NCBI GenBank assembly: GCA_963169455.1 | Contig: CAUJDW010000034.1 | Location: forward strand, 1-64,000 | Direction: 5' to 3' | Length of the DNA stretch: 64,000 nucleotides | Source of the DNA: Bacteroidota bacterium | GTDB lineage: Bacteria; Bacteroidota; Bacteroidia; Chitinophagales; Saprospiraceae | Shown here: piece after piece, positions 26,790 to 38,056 of the stretch | How the letters are laid out: each line of letters opens with the position of its first letter | Position numbering within the stretch: the first letter of the stretch is position 1 | Notes under the pieces: generated by a model | Told to the model about the DNA's origin: nothing | What the model saw: only the letters and a program-made list of their open reading frames with translations | Databases searched by the model: none | Translations under genes and position numbers: made by a program

Positions 26790-28490
26790 ATGGCTACCAC
26801 TTTTGAAACATACCAGTACACGCGCCCCGAGTTCGATTCCTTTTCCCGGTCTTTTCACGAAGCGCTCTCCGCTTTTGAAACGGCGGGCTCTATCCCAGAA
26901 CAGGGCCGCGCCCTGAGCCGCATCAATGCCTTGCGCACCGAATTCACGTCCATGTACAACATCTGCCACATCCGGCATACCATGGACACCCGCGACGAAT
27001 TTTACGAGAAGGAGAACGAATTCTTCGACCACCACATGCCTGCCTACGAAGGCCTGGTGAATGATTTCTACAAAAAACTGCTGTCCTCGCCATTCCGGGC
27101 CGGGCTGGAGCAAAAGTGGGGGCGGCAATTGTTCACCATCGCCGAGCTCAGCCTAAAAACCTTCGACGAATCCATCATCGGGCTGCTGCAGGAGGAGAAC
27201 AAACTCAGCAGCCAGTACACCAAACTGAAAGCGGCGGCCCGGATCGAATTCCGCGGCGAAGAACACAACCTCTCCTCCATCCAGAAATACGAAATTGACC
27301 GGAACCGGGAAACCCGGAAAGCGGCGGCCGGGGCCAAATGGGGCTTTTTTGCCGCGCAGGCCGAAGCGGTGGAGGGCATTTTCGATCAGCTGGTGAAGGT
27401 GCGCCACAACATCGCCCTACAGCTGGGGTACCGGAACTTCGTTGAACTGGGCTACGCCCGCATGCTGCGCTCCGACTACAGCCCCGAAATGGTGGCCAAC
27501 TTCCGCAGGCAGGTGCTGGAGTACATCGTCCCCATCGCCACCCGCCTCTATGAACGGCAGCGCCGCCGCCTCGGGCTGGAAAGCCTGAAATACTATGACG
27601 AGGACCTCCGCTTTGCCGGCGGCAACCCGCAACCCAAAGGGCAGCCGGACTGGATCGTGGGCCAGGCCCGCCGGATGTACGGCGCCCTGTCGGCCGAAAC
27701 CCGCGAGTTCTTCGACTTCATGAGGGAGGCCAAACTGATGGACCTGGAAACCAGGCCCGGCAAAGCCACCGGCGGTTACTGCACCTATATCGCCAACTAC
27801 AAAGCCCCTTTCATCTTCTCCAACTTCAACGGCACCAGCGGCGATATCGACGTGCTGACCCATGAGGCCGGCCATGCTTTCCAGGTGTACAGCAGCCGTG
27901 AATTTGGCATCGGAGAATACAACTGGCCCACTTACGAAGCCTGCGAGATACACTCCATGAGCATGGAATTTTTTACATGGCCCTGGATGGAGCTCTTCTT
28001 CGGGGAAGATACCGACAAATACAAGTTCAGCCACCTCTCCAACGCCCTCTATTTCCTGCCCTACGGCGTAGCCGTCGACGAGTTTCAGCATTTCGTGTAC
28101 GAGCATCCGCAGGCCTCACGCGCCGAAAGGAACCAGGCCTGGCGGGAGATCGAACGAAAATACCTGCCCCATCGCGACTATGACGGGTATGAATTTCTGG
28201 AAAAGGGGGCCTTCTGGCAGAAACAGAGCCACATCTTCAGCATGCCTTTTTATTATATCGACTACACCCTGGCTCAGATCTGCGCCTTCCAGTTCTGGAA
28301 AAAGGACCAGGAAGCGCACGAAGCCGCCTGGGCGGACTACCTGCGCCTTTGCCGCGCCGGCGGCAGCCTGTCATTCCTCGGGCTCGTGCAACTGGCCGGC
28401 CTGCGCTCTCCTTTCGAGGATGGCTGCGTAGCTTCGGTGGTGGACGTGATCACCGGCTGGCTGGACGGCGTCGACGATTCCGCTTTTTAG
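26790..28490 (+). CDS. M3 family oligoendopeptidase
   Basis: 566 aa; HEXXH-type zinc motif DVLTHEAGHAFQVY. Confidence 0.93.
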   Translation: MATTFETYQYTRPEFDSFSRSFHEALSAFETAGSIPEQGRALSRINALRTEFTSMYNICHIRHTMDTRDEFYEKENEFFDHHMPAYEGLVNDFYKKLLSSPFRAGLEQKWGRQLFTIAELSLKTFDESIIGLLQEENKLSSQYTKLKAAARIEFRGEEHNLSSIQKYEIDRNRETRKAAAGAKWGFFAAQAEAVEGIFDQLVKVRHNIALQLGYRNFVELGYARMLRSDYSPEMVANFRRQVLEYIVPIATRLYERQRRRLGLESLKYYDEDLRFAGGNPQPKGQPDWIVGQARRMYGALSAETREFFDFMREAKLMDLETRPGKATGGYCTYIANYKAPFIFSNFNGTSGDIDVLTHEAGHAFQVYSSREFGIGEYNWPTYEACEIHSMSMEFFTWPWMELFFGEDTDKYKFSHLSNALYFLPYGVAVDEFQHFVYEHPQASRAERNQAWREIERKYLPHRDYDGYEFLEKGAFWQKQSHIFSMPFYYIDYTLAQICAFQFWKKDQEAHEAAWADYLRLCRAGGSLSFLGLVQLAGLRSPFEDGCVASVVDVITGWLDGVDDSAF

Positions 28491-28627
28491 AGGGGCATGC
28501 CGCACCCTTTCATCCCGAAAAACCATATCTTTGCCAGAAGGCGCCTGTAAGGCCGGAAAATGAGAAGCGTCATGCCAGTGCCTGAACCGGCAATTTGGAT
28601 ATTTGGAATCATAATCTCCCCTGGGCC

Positions 28628-29698
28628 ATGTTCATACTTGTAATTTGTTTCCTTACTGCGTTCACCCTGACTTACCTTGCCGTGCCGAGCATCATTTCCA
28701 TTGCCCGGGAGAAAAACCTGTTCGTGGAACCGGGCGAGCGCAGTTCCCATACCATCAGTACGCCTTCGCTCGGAGGGGTTGGTATTTTTGCAGGGGCCAT
28801 CTTCTCCATCGTCATGTGGACCCCCTTTGACCGCTTTGGCGGGCTTCAATACATCCTTTGCGCCTTTCTCATCGTATTCCTGGTCGGCCTGAAGGATGAC
28901 CTGTCGCCGGTATCGCCCTTCAACAAACTGATCGCCCAGGTGCTGGCGGGATCTATCCTCGTTTTTAAATCGGACATCCACCTTCAGGGGTTTTACGGCA
29001 TGTTCGGGCTGCACGCGGAGCTGCCGGAACCCTTCTACGCCGGGCTGACCCTTTTCACCATTCTGGTCATCATCAATTCCTTTAACCTGATCGACGGCAT
29101 CAACGGCCTGGCCGGCAGCGTGGGCGCACTCATTTCTGGAGTGCTGGGGTGCTGGTTCTTCTGGGTGGGCAGCATGGAACTCGCCATCGTCTCTTTCTCC
29201 CTCATGGGGGCCATCATCGCATTCCTGAAGTATAACTACACCCCGGCCAAGATATTCATGGGAGACTCGGGCTCCCTGGTCATTGGCGCCGCCTGTGCAA
29301 TTCTCATCATCCGGTTCATCGATATGAACTATAACCTGGAAGCGGGAGACTTCCACCAGATCCAGGCTATCCCGGCCGTAGCTATCGGCATCATGATCAT
29401 TCCGCTTTACGACACGCTCCGGGTGTTTATTACGCGCGTTCTTCGGGGCCAGTCGCCGCTTCATGCCGACCGGCGCCACATCCACCACCTGCTGATCGAT
29501 TATGGGTTTTCCCACATGCAGGCCACCGGTATCCTGGTGGCGGTAAACGTCTTTTTCATCCTGATGGCCTTCTCGCTCAACCAGGCCGTTGAGTTGCACC
29601 TGCTGTTGTTGCTGATCCTGGGTGCAGCTACTACCATGACCTACATTCTGCACAAGTCGGTGAACCGGAAAAAACAGCAAAAGCTGGCTATCCGCTGA
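28628..29698 (+). CDS. Undecaprenyl-phosphate glycosyl-1-phosphate transferase (MraY/WecA family)
   Basis: Multi-TM; GLKDDLSPVSPFNKLIAQ, NSFNLIDGINGLAG, KIFMGDSGSL, HADRRHIHHLL. Confidence 0.92.
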   Translation: MFILVICFLTAFTLTYLAVPSIISIAREKNLFVEPGERSSHTISTPSLGGVGIFAGAIFSIVMWTPFDRFGGLQYILCAFLIVFLVGLKDDLSPVSPFNKLIAQVLAGSILVFKSDIHLQGFYGMFGLHAELPEPFYAGLTLFTILVIINSFNLIDGINGLAGSVGALISGVLGCWFFWVGSMELAIVSFSLMGAIIAFLKYNYTPAKIFMGDSGSLVIGAACAILIIRFIDMNYNLEAGDFHQIQAIPAVAIGIMIIPLYDTLRVFITRVLRGQSPLHADRRHIHHLLIDYGFSHMQATGILVAVNVFFILMAFSLNQAVELHLLLLLILGAATTMTYILHKSVNRKKQQKLAIR

Positions 29699-31172
29699 TC
29701 TCTCCCGCATTGGCATCCGCAGGAATATGGCCGCCTTTCTCCTTAAGGCCGAGATTGGTGAGCAGAGCGAGGCTTATAAAGAAAAAGGCCCCCACCTTGT
29801 CCGTTTCGATCAGGTCGTTGATGAGCAGCAATGAAAGGATGATGAGCAGGGAGAGCATGGCCATCATGGCGAGCTGTTTGTCTTTCACCGTTTTTGCATG
29901 GTGGTAGATCGATTCCCCCCTCAGCAGGGCGTAGCTGCACAACAGTAAAAAGAAAACCAGCCCGGGCAACCCCTGCTCAGCCAGAGTCATCAGAAAATAG
30001 CTGTGAATGCCTGATTTGTCCGGATTGTCGCTGACGTAGGTCTGGAAACTGGTGATGGTGTAGGATTTGTAGAAATTGTAAAAATTGCCGGGGCCAAAGC
30101 CCAGCATGGGACGCTCGGCGGACATCTGGAACCCGGCCATCCAGCGGTAGAGGCGCTCCATGGTGGAGATATCCTCCATCTCGTAGGTCGCCTGGATCAG
30201 GTTGTTGAAATCCTTGTGAGATACCGTTGTCTCATAATTCGGCGCATAGTCCAGATAGCGGTTGCCGGCGGCCATGAAGGCGACCAGCCCGGCCGAGGCC
30301 GCCAGAGCCAGTATCAGCACGTAACGCATCAGCCGAAAACGGATGATGTAATACGCTCCGATAGCTCCTACCACAGCCACATAAGCTGCACGCGTATAGG
30401 AGAACTGAATTGCCAATACCGAGATCAACAGCCCGGCGACAAGCATCCACCATTGCCGGCTGTAGCGCGGATACCACTGAAGCATGAACCACAAAAAAGG
30501 CATGAAAAGCGCAATGATGGAGGCATAGGTTACGTGGTTGCGGTAAAAGGGGTGCAGCACCCGGAAAACATCGGCAAAACTGAAGCCGTAAGCTGCGTGC
30601 CGGATCAGAATAAAGACGGCTGTGAACATCAGCGGCAGAAAAGCCGCCCAGAAAAAAGCGCGGAAGCGTTTTTCCCCATCCAGCATCCGGCTGGCCAGGA
30701 AGTAGAAGGCGGCCACATACCAGATCTTGGCCAGGGTAAACTTCAGGGACACCACTTGGTCCTGGGAGGTAATTGAGGTAACAGCAATCCAGGCCAGATG
30801 AAACAGCAGAAAGAGGGTGATCGGATGCAGGAGGAAACGGCCGTCGAGGTTTTTGTAGTGGCGAAGCGCGAAGGCCCCGCCCACCAGCATCAGCCCCACA
30901 ATCAGCGGTTCGGTGGGCAGGTCGGTCGAAAGGCCGTTGGGCAGGTTTATTTCGGTGGACAGCGGGATGCAGGCGATGAGCAGGAGGAAGGCCTTATGAA
31001 AATCGACGATCACCAGGTAGGCCAGCAGCAGAAAGGCCGGGATGCCGGCCAGGAAATACCACTCCGTAGCAATCCCCACAAAAAGGCAGAGCAACAGGAC
31101 AGCGCCGAATATCAGGAAAAACAGTTGCGGCAGGCTATCCGTATCCAGCAATCGCGCCAGCCTACTTTGCAT
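29688..31172 (-). CDS. O-antigen ligase/polymerase family membrane protein
   Basis: 494 aa, multi-TM; PMLGFGPGNFYNFYKSYT..NPDKSGIHSYFLMTLAEQGLPGLVFFLLL typical of Wzy_C. Confidence 0.85.
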   Translation of the reverse strand: MQSRLARLLDTDSLPQLFFLIFGAVLLLCLFVGIATEWYFLAGIPAFLLLAYLVIVDFHKAFLLLIACIPLSTEINLPNGLSTDLPTEPLIVGLMLVGGAFALRHYKNLDGRFLLHPITLFLLFHLAWIAVTSITSQDQVVSLKFTLAKIWYVAAFYFLASRMLDGEKRFRAFFWAAFLPLMFTAVFILIRHAAYGFSFADVFRVLHPFYRNHVTYASIIALFMPFLWFMLQWYPRYSRQWWMLVAGLLISVLAIQFSYTRAAYVAVVGAIGAYYIIRFRLMRYVLILALAASAGLVAFMAAGNRYLDYAPNYETTVSHKDFNNLIQATYEMEDISTMERLYRWMAGFQMSAERPMLGFGPGNFYNFYKSYTITSFQTYVSDNPDKSGIHSYFLMTLAEQGLPGLVFFLLLCSYALLRGESIYHHAKTVKDKQLAMMAMLSLLIILSLLLINDLIETDKVGAFFFISLALLTNLGLKEKGGHIPADANAGEISG

Positions 31173-32265
31173 GATAAATCTCCCGCCAGTTTACATCCTG
31201 ATAGGTTTCAAAAAGCAACACCCCGAAAATGCTGAAAAGGAAGGCGATGGCGCCGGCAGCCAGGACGATGATGCTTCGCTTGGGGCGCGATTTGATGACG
31301 GGCACTTCGGCCTCTTCAACAATCACCAAGGCCGGAATGACGGAGTGATAGGTTGCCAGGGCCTGCTTCAGCCTTTCCTTGTCTTCGCTCAGCGTCTGGT
31401 TGGCCTCTACGTACTGGCGCTCGAAAATCCCTACCTTGCCCAGGCCCTTATTGAAGTTTTCCATTTTTGCGGTAAGGTTTTTCAACTCTTCCTCCATACC
31501 TGTTACCGTCGCTTGCAGGTATTTGATAGTATCGGCCGGGATGCCACGGGTGTTTTTGAGCACCTCCAGCTTGGCGCGGTTGCGCACCATGAGGCCTTCC
31601 GCCTCGGAGACCTGCCCCGACAAAGCCTCCGCCTGCCCGACGATGTTGTATATGCCGTACTCCTGCCGCAGCCGGATGAGGCTGTCACTCAGAGCCGACA
31701 GCAGAGCTTCCTTGCCCTTAATATTGTCTTCGTAGGAATTGATGGTCTTTTGCAGGCCTTCCTGCATCAGGCGGCGGGCAATTTCGTCCGCCTTTTCGCG
31801 CGCAGCCCTGGCCATGCGGGCAGCCATTTCCTTGTCCTTGTCTTCCACCGACAGCTCGATTGCATCGCGTTTTGTTTTCGTCACTTCGTACAGCCCGAAA
31901 AACTTTTCGCGCACTTTAAACGCCGCCCTGTTATTTTCGGGATTGATGCCGTAGTGCTCATAGAGGTTGAAGGAGTCTATCATGAAACCGGCCAGTTCCG
32001 CCGAGCCGGCTATGGTCAGCAGGCGGTCGATGTCGTTTTCGTTGCCGTAGTATTCCGTCCTCAGCTGCCCCTTGCCGTAGAGCGATTCCGGCTTGGCCTG
32101 ATCAGGGCTAACTGCCAGAAAGGTGGTCGTGGCCTTATAGTAGTTGGACAGGGTAAGGCTGATGATTACAGCGCCTGCCACGGCCAAAACGCAAACATAA
32201 AAGATCTGCTTCTTCCACTTGAAAAGCGTCCGGAGTACATCGAGTAAGTTATCCTGATGGTTCAT
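31162..32265 (-). CDS. Wzz/chain-length determinant (GumC-like) polysaccharide co-polymerase
   Basis: Start at MNHQDNLLDVLRTLFKWKKQIFYVCVLAVAGAVIISL; coiled coil and C-terminal TM. Confidence 0.8.
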   Translation of the reverse strand: MNHQDNLLDVLRTLFKWKKQIFYVCVLAVAGAVIISLTLSNYYKATTTFLAVSPDQAKPESLYGKGQLRTEYYGNENDIDRLLTIAGSAELAGFMIDSFNLYEHYGINPENNRAAFKVREKFFGLYEVTKTKRDAIELSVEDKDKEMAARMARAAREKADEIARRLMQEGLQKTINSYEDNIKGKEALLSALSDSLIRLRQEYGIYNIVGQAEALSGQVSEAEGLMVRNRAKLEVLKNTRGIPADTIKYLQATVTGMEEELKNLTAKMENFNKGLGKVGIFERQYVEANQTLSEDKERLKQALATYHSVIPALVIVEEAEVPVIKSRPKRSIIVLAAGAIAFLFSIFGVLLFETYQDVNWREIYHAK

Positions 32266-32646
32266 TTGTCGTTTCCCTGAAATTTGGAGGAGCGTTTTCA
32301 CGCTGAATGCCAGGCCTGTAATACCGCCGCTCCTTTTTGAAATAAGCGCAAAAGTAGGAAAATCATGAGAATGGACGAGCTTTTCCCCCCCTCCAATTAT
32401 GAGGCCGCTCCGGAAATCCATCGATCGAAGCAAAGGGCTGCCTTGGGTATTGGAGTGCTGGAGTACTGGCCCGCCGCCGCCATCAGGCGCGGTTGCCTTA
32501 TGCGGAGGCGCCCGGCGGCTTTGTCGGGCAAAAATGCTGGAGTGCCGGATTACCAGCCTTCCGGCCCCTCTCTCCGAGCCGGGCAAGCCTTCCGACATAA
32601 TCAGAGTGCCATCCCGATGCGGCCAGGTAAAAGTACTGGCGTACGG

Positions 32647-34098
32647 CTATCCTCTCTGGCGCTCCTCCCTCAGCCGAAGCAGGCCCTGCAGCCCGGCCAG
32701 CCGAAGGGCCAGGGCCAGCAGCCCGCCAAGGGCCAGGGAAAAGAGGAGCCGCCAGGGCCAGGGGGCAGGCAGATAGAGCCCGGCCAGATAGGTGGCGCCC
32801 AGCAAAAGCAGGGCAAAACCGGCCAGCCGGGCGGCCAGGGCGATGGGAATTCCTGCCCGCAGCTTCCGGCCGGCCAGAGCAAGCTCGCCAAAAAATACGG
32901 CATACTGGGTGATGCAGGTGGCCAGGGCGGCGCCTTCGGCCTTCATGGCCGGTATCAGCGCCAGGTTGAGCGAGGCGTTCAGCACCAGGCCCGCAGCAAA
33001 AAGATAGTTCAAAGGCCGGAGGCTGCCGTTGGCCACCAGCAGGGTGCCGTAAATGTAACTGCCGTAAACGGCCAGAAAACTGGCCAGCAGGTAGAGCAGC
33101 ACCCTGCCGGAATAAGCCGAACCGCTGTCGTAAAGGGCCACCATCACCTCCGTCCGGTAAAAGCCGATGCAGCATAGCAGCGCCAGGGCGCCCGCAGCCG
33201 CCATCCGGAAGCTGAACCGGGCAAGCTCGCCAACCTCCTCGCGCTGCTTGAGCATGCGGGAAAAGATGGGAAGCAACAGGCTGGCAAAAAGAAACCCGAC
33301 CATATTGCCGGCCTCGAAGAGGCGGTAGGCGGATGCATAAATATCGGCCTCCTGCCGCCCGTCGGGCAACATCCGTTCGATCATCACGCCGTCGATGCGG
33401 TTGTAAACAGACATCAGCAGGATCGACAAGGCGTATGGCGCGCTCCGGCGCAGCAGCAGCAGCAGAAAGGGCAGGTGGAAGCGAAACCGCAGAGCCTTCA
33501 GGCGCCCCCGTACGATGAAAAAGGCCAGGGCGGCCGTGGCGCCCAGCGCCGCCGTCTGCGCCCAGGCAAACCACTCGATCCGGAACCGGCCCTGAAATGC
33601 CGGGGCCCAGAGCAAAACGCCGCAGATCAGGATGAGCAGCAGGCGGTCCGTTACGGAGACCAGGCTGTCCAGCCGGTAAAGGCCCAACCCGGAAATGTTG
33701 GTGCGCAGAAACAACACCAGTGAATTGAGCACCTGATTGACGGCAATAATGGACAACAAAGGCCAGCAGGCAGGCTCATAACCGGCAAGCCGCGCCGCCA
33801 GCACGATCAGCAGGAAGTAAGCCCCCGCCAGTATGCCCTTCAGAACGAGCAGGTTCGGGAAGTACTTGCCCAGCAGGTGGTGGTGCTGGGAAATGTTCCG
33901 GTTGTTGTAGTTCTGCAGCCCGAAATCGGTGACGATCTGGAACAGGAAGGTGAAGTTGAACAGGGCAAAATACAAACCGTATTCCCCCGGCGGAACGGCA
34001 TTCTGCACCCCCCGGTCGATGCCAAACAGGTAAAATGGCTTGACCAGCAGGTTGACGGCCAGGAGGAAAATAATATTGATCAGGAATTCCCGCTTCAT
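32647..34098 (-). CDS. Oligosaccharide flippase (Wzx-like)
   Basis: 483 aa, multi-TM; polysaccharide-biosynthesis pattern; next to Wzz and ligase genes. Confidence 0.8.
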   Translation of the reverse strand: MKREFLINIIFLLAVNLLVKPFYLFGIDRGVQNAVPPGEYGLYFALFNFTFLFQIVTDFGLQNYNNRNISQHHHLLGKYFPNLLVLKGILAGAYFLLIVLAARLAGYEPACWPLLSIIAVNQVLNSLVLFLRTNISGLGLYRLDSLVSVTDRLLLILICGVLLWAPAFQGRFRIEWFAWAQTAALGATAALAFFIVRGRLKALRFRFHLPFLLLLLRRSAPYALSILLMSVYNRIDGVMIERMLPDGRQEADIYASAYRLFEAGNMVGFLFASLLLPIFSRMLKQREEVGELARFSFRMAAAGALALLCCIGFYRTEVMVALYDSGSAYSGRVLLYLLASFLAVYGSYIYGTLLVANGSLRPLNYLFAAGLVLNASLNLALIPAMKAEGAALATCITQYAVFFGELALAGRKLRAGIPIALAARLAGFALLLLGATYLAGLYLPAPWPWRLLFSLALGGLLALALRLAGLQGLLRLREERQRG

Positions 34099-34123
34099 AA
34101 TGGAAGCGGAAAGTTAAGGCCTT

Positions 34124-35362
34124 TTACTCATACCGCAAGGCCTCGATGGGGTCGAGCCGCGAAGCTTTGAGGGCAGGGTACAGCCCCGAAATCAGCCCGA
34201 CCAGCGTGCAGGTGACCACGGCGATGGCAACCCAGCCCCACGGAAAGAGGAAGCTGCCTTTGGCAATGAGGGCCACGACGTTGCCGGCCAGGACGCCGAG
34301 GGCGATGCCCAGGATGCCGCCGATCATGCTGATCACGACCGCTTCGGCCAGGAATTGTATCATGACGGCCCGGCGGGTCGCCCCGATGGCCTTGCAAATT
34401 CCAATCTCCCGCGTCCGCTCGGTGACGGAAACAAGCATGATGTTCATCAGGCCAATAGCGGCGCCGACCAGGGTGATGAAGCCGATGCCGATAGCCGCCA
34501 GCCGGAAATAAGTGGTGTTTTCCTTGATGATGCCGATCAGGCTGTCGCTTTTGGATATCTCGAAATCGTTCTCCTGGGTGATGCGCAAATCGCGTACGAT
34601 GCGCAATAAGCCGGTGGCGTAATCAATGGCCATGTCGATCTGCGTGGGGTCATCGACGGCTACCAGTATGTTGTAGTTCGTATTGGGGTTTCCATAGAAC
34701 CGCTTGCCCGTTTGCAGGGGGAGGAGCAGGCGCCTGTCTTCGCTCTGATTCATGCTGGAGCCCTTCTTTTTCAGAACGCCGACCACCTTCAGCTTGATGT
34801 TGCCCGCATAGATGTACTTGTTGACAGCCTTCTCGGCATTGCCGTTAAACAGCTCCGACAGGATTTCGTCTCCGATGATGGTGATGGAGCCGCCGTTCAT
34901 GGCCTCCCGGGAAGTGAAGTTGCGCCCGGCAACGATTTCGAAGCCCTTCGCTTCGAGATAGTGCTCATCGACGCCGAAGAGGGCGACGCTGGGGTTGGTC
35001 TCCTCATCTCCGAACTTGATGGCGGCCGTGCCGGTGCAGAACAGTGATACAGAAGTCCGCGCCGGAAAATCATAGCGGTCTTTAAACTCCATGGCCTGCT
35101 CGTAGGAAATGGGGTCGCCACGCTTTTCCTGCCGCCCGCCCCGGTGCCCGCGGATGCCCTCTCCCTTGGGGTCAACGTCAAAAGTGTTGGCTCCGAGATA
35201 GGATAAGTTGCTGCTCAGGGAATTCAACCCCACATCGATGGCCGTCAGAATGCCCACCAGCGCCATAATGCCAAAGGCAATGATCATAAGGGTGAGGATG
35301 GCTCTCAGGATGTTGGAGCGCACCGCGCGAAAAGCCAGTATGATGTTCTCGGTCAGGCTCAT
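34124..35362 (-). CDS. MacB-family ABC transporter permease (FtsX domain)
   Basis: [89 protein letters not shown]. Confidence 0.93.
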   Translation of the reverse strand: MSLTENIILAFRAVRSNILRAILTLMIIAFGIMALVGILTAIDVGLNSLSSNLSYLGANTFDVDPKGEGIRGHRGGRQEKRGDPISYEQAMEFKDRYDFPARTSVSLFCTGTAAIKFGDEETNPSVALFGVDEHYLEAKGFEIVAGRNFTSREAMNGGSITIIGDEILSELFNGNAEKAVNKYIYAGNIKLKVVGVLKKKGSSMNQSEDRRLLLPLQTGKRFYGNPNTNYNILVAVDDPTQIDMAIDYATGLLRIVRDLRITQENDFEISKSDSLIGIIKENTTYFRLAAIGIGFITLVGAAIGLMNIMLVSVTERTREIGICKAIGATRRAVMIQFLAEAVVISMIGGILGIALGVLAGNVVALIAKGSFLFPWGWVAIAVVTCTLVGLISGLYPALKASRLDPIEALRYE

Positions 35363-35603
35363 GGCTGGTAGGTTGCGGATTATTCGGATTCGTCGCCCCG
35401 GCAGCAAAATATACTCCGCTGCGGCAGGTTTTGTACAAAACTGTTGTAGCACGGCGAGCTACATGCCGCACCGGCAGCCGGGTTGTGCTCTGAACCTGCT
35501 GCCGTCCGGTATAGCTACGCTCAGCCGCCTTAAAGATAACAACAATCCCCGCCCAGTAGTTATTTCTTCGATCAACGGCCGGGCTGTTTCGAGGAACAGC
35601 GCC

Positions 35604-36407
35604 TCAGGCAGCATAAAAAGCGCCGCCGATGGCCTGCTGCATGGCGCCGGCAATGGCGGCATTGGAAGCGATGATCTCCCCGCCCCCAAGATAGTTCTCT
35701 TCGCCTTTGAAATCCGTAACGACGCCGCCGGCCTGCTGTACGATAAAGGCTCCTGCGGCCACGTCCCAGGGGTTGAGGCTGTATTCGAAAAAACCGTCGA
35801 AGCGGCCGCAGGCCACGTAGGCCAGGTCGACGGCTGCGGAACCCAGGCGCCGGATGCCGCGCGTGTGCCGCATGAAGTACTCCAGTACCTGGAAATACGG
35901 GCCGATGCGCTTGTAGTCGTAGTAGGGGAATCCCGTCGCCAGCAGGGTGTTCCCGAGCGGCGCGCGGCGGCTCACCTGTATGGGGCGCCCGTTCAGAAAA
36001 GCGCCGCCGCCCAGCCAGGCGTAAAAACATTCCTGGCGGTTGAGTTCGTAAACGATGCCCGCCACGCTCCGGCCTTCCCGCTGCAATGCAACGCTGATGG
36101 AAAAGACGGGCAGCTGAAAGAGGAAATTCGTGGTGCCGTCCAGCGGGTCTATGATCCATTGCCATGCTCCGCTTTGTTTGGCCACGGTTTCTTCCTCGGT
36201 GAGGAAAGTGCTGCCCGGCAACAGCTGCTCCAGTGCCTCCACCAGCTGCACCTCCGCATTTTTATCGACATAACTGACCAGGCTGTTCAGGCTCTTTTCC
36301 TCGATGTCCTGGCCAGCCACCTGCCCCATTTCCTGGCGGATGAACCGGCCCACTCTTTCGACGATGGGGATGGCCTGGCGGCAGAGGTATTCGGGATCGT
36401 TATTCAT
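35604..36407 (-). CDS. Inositol monophosphatase family protein
   Basis: 267 aa; FLTEEETV, WIIDPLDGTTNFLFQLPVFSISVAL, NPWDVAAGAFIVQQAGG. Confidence 0.93.
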   Translation of the reverse strand: MNNDPEYLCRQAIPIVERVGRFIRQEMGQVAGQDIEEKSLNSLVSYVDKNAEVQLVEALEQLLPGSTFLTEEETVAKQSGAWQWIIDPLDGTTNFLFQLPVFSISVALQREGRSVAGIVYELNRQECFYAWLGGGAFLNGRPIQVSRRAPLGNTLLATGFPYYDYKRIGPYFQVLEYFMRHTRGIRRLGSAAVDLAYVACGRFDGFFEYSLNPWDVAAGAFIVQQAGGVVTDFKGEENYLGGGEIIASNAAIAGAMQQAIGGAFYAA

Positions 36408-36510
36408 GCTCGTTTATTGATTTGCCAAAGGCGCTTTCAGGAATGGCTAAAAATACCTAAACCCGGAAATAAATGCCATTAATTGAGGGTTATCCCATAA
36501 AAAGGAAGAC

Positions 36511-38028
36511 ATGTTTATCCCAAAAACGATTACCTTCATCGCCGCCATGGCTTTTGCAAAAGCCTTAACCGCCATCAACTATTACGTCTCCAATGCAGGC
36601 AGCGACGACAACACGGGGCTCAGCCTCCAGAGCGCTTTCCTTACTCTTCAGCACGCGGCCAACCACGTGATCGCCGGCGATACCGTATTCGTCGACGAGG
36701 GGGGCTATGCCGGCTTCGACCTCAGAGAGGCTTATGGCGCGGAAGGCCACCCCATCGTATTCAAAGCACTGGGCAATGCAGTGGAAATCAACCAAAGCGG
36801 CCCCATTCGCAATGACGGGATCAATGTGGAAAACTGCAGTCATATCGTCATCGATGGCTTTCGGGCCAATAATATGCCGGGCAATGGCAATGGCATCCGC
36901 GTGGTGCTCTCCGATTTCTGCGTGGTGCGCAATTGCTCTTGCGACAACAATGCCGAACGGGGTATTTTCACTGCATTTACCGACGATATAATCATCGAAT
37001 ACAACACCTGCAGCAATTCCGTGGACGAGCATGGGATTTACGTATCCAACAGTTCCGACCGGCCGATCGTCCGATACAATGAATGTTATGGCAACAACAA
37101 CATCGGCATTCACTTCAACGGGGATCTTTCGGCGGGGGGCGATGGCATCATTTCCGATGCCCAGGTGTATGGAAACATCATCTATGAGAACAACCTGGCC
37201 GCCGGCATCAATATGGACGGCGTGGAAAACCCGGTTATTTACAATAACCTCATATTCGACAATCATTTCGCGCAGGGTATTGCCCTCTTTCAGCAGGACG
37301 GCGCAATTTCCAGCCGGGGTGCGAAGATATTCAACAATACCATCATCGTGCCCCCCGACGGGCGCTGGGGCATACTGGCCGGAGAAGGCTCGAATGTTGG
37401 AACGAAAATCTACAACAACATCATAATCAACCACCACCAATGGCGGGGTTGTATCGCTCTTGAAAATACTGCCGGCTTCCAGAGCAATTACAATATCCTG
37501 AACGACAAAATGAGCGCTGATGGCGATGGGGCTTCCATATCCCTGGCAAACTGGCAGTTCCTGGGCTTTGATGTGAATTCCTTGCTGGCGGAAGACCCGG
37601 AAAATATCTTCGCCAATCCCGGCGGCGCAGATTTTCATCTAAAGCCCGGTTCCCAGGCCATCGACGCCGGTACGGGCATGGTTGATAATATCGTGGCCAC
37701 CGACATTGAAGGCCACCCCAGGCCGATGGGCGCCGCTTTTGATATCGGTGCTTATGAATATGCAATGCCGAATGGCGCAGATAATGTTTTTGGAAGAGTT
37801 CCGGCTCTGTACCCCAACCCGGCGACGGATTTTATTTTCCTCTACCCGGAACTTGGCCGCAATGTTGCGGAAGTGATCCGGCTCCTGGACAGCAATGGAA
37901 GGCTTGTTCGCCGGTTTGCTCCTGAATCGCACCGGCTTGACGTCCGGGGCATCTCCAGAGGCGCCTTTTTTTTGGAGGTTCATCTGAAGAATGGCCGAAA
38001 AATCCTGAGTAAAGTGGCCATACATTAG
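36511..38028 (+). CDS. Secreted right-handed beta-helix protein with T9SS C-terminal domain
   Basis: Repeated N-rich beta-helix segments; C-terminal PALYPNPATDFIFLYPELG...IRLLDSNGRLVRRF..GAFFLEVHLKNGRKILSKVAIH. Confidence 0.88.
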   Translation: MFIPKTITFIAAMAFAKALTAINYYVSNAGSDDNTGLSLQSAFLTLQHAANHVIAGDTVFVDEGGYAGFDLREAYGAEGHPIVFKALGNAVEINQSGPIRNDGINVENCSHIVIDGFRANNMPGNGNGIRVVLSDFCVVRNCSCDNNAERGIFTAFTDDIIIEYNTCSNSVDEHGIYVSNSSDRPIVRYNECYGNNNIGIHFNGDLSAGGDGIISDAQVYGNIIYENNLAAGINMDGVENPVIYNNLIFDNHFAQGIALFQQDGAISSRGAKIFNNTIIVPPDGRWGILAGEGSNVGTKIYNNIIINHHQWRGCIALENTAGFQSNYNILNDKMSADGDGASISLANWQFLGFDVNSLLAEDPENIFANPGGADFHLKPGSQAIDAGTGMVDNIVATDIEGHPRPMGAAFDIGAYEYAMPNGADNVFGRVPALYPNPATDFIFLYPELGRNVAEVIRLLDSNGRLVRRFAPESHRLDVRGISRGAFFLEVHLKNGRKILSKVAIH

Positions 38029-38056
38029 CCTGGCCGCCAACCGGCGCGCCGATTCT

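Noticed and set aside
28487-29716. 409-aa minus ORF over the WecA-like gene
   Set aside because: Antisense shadow, low-complexity composition; the plus strand encodes a clear MraY/WecA protein.
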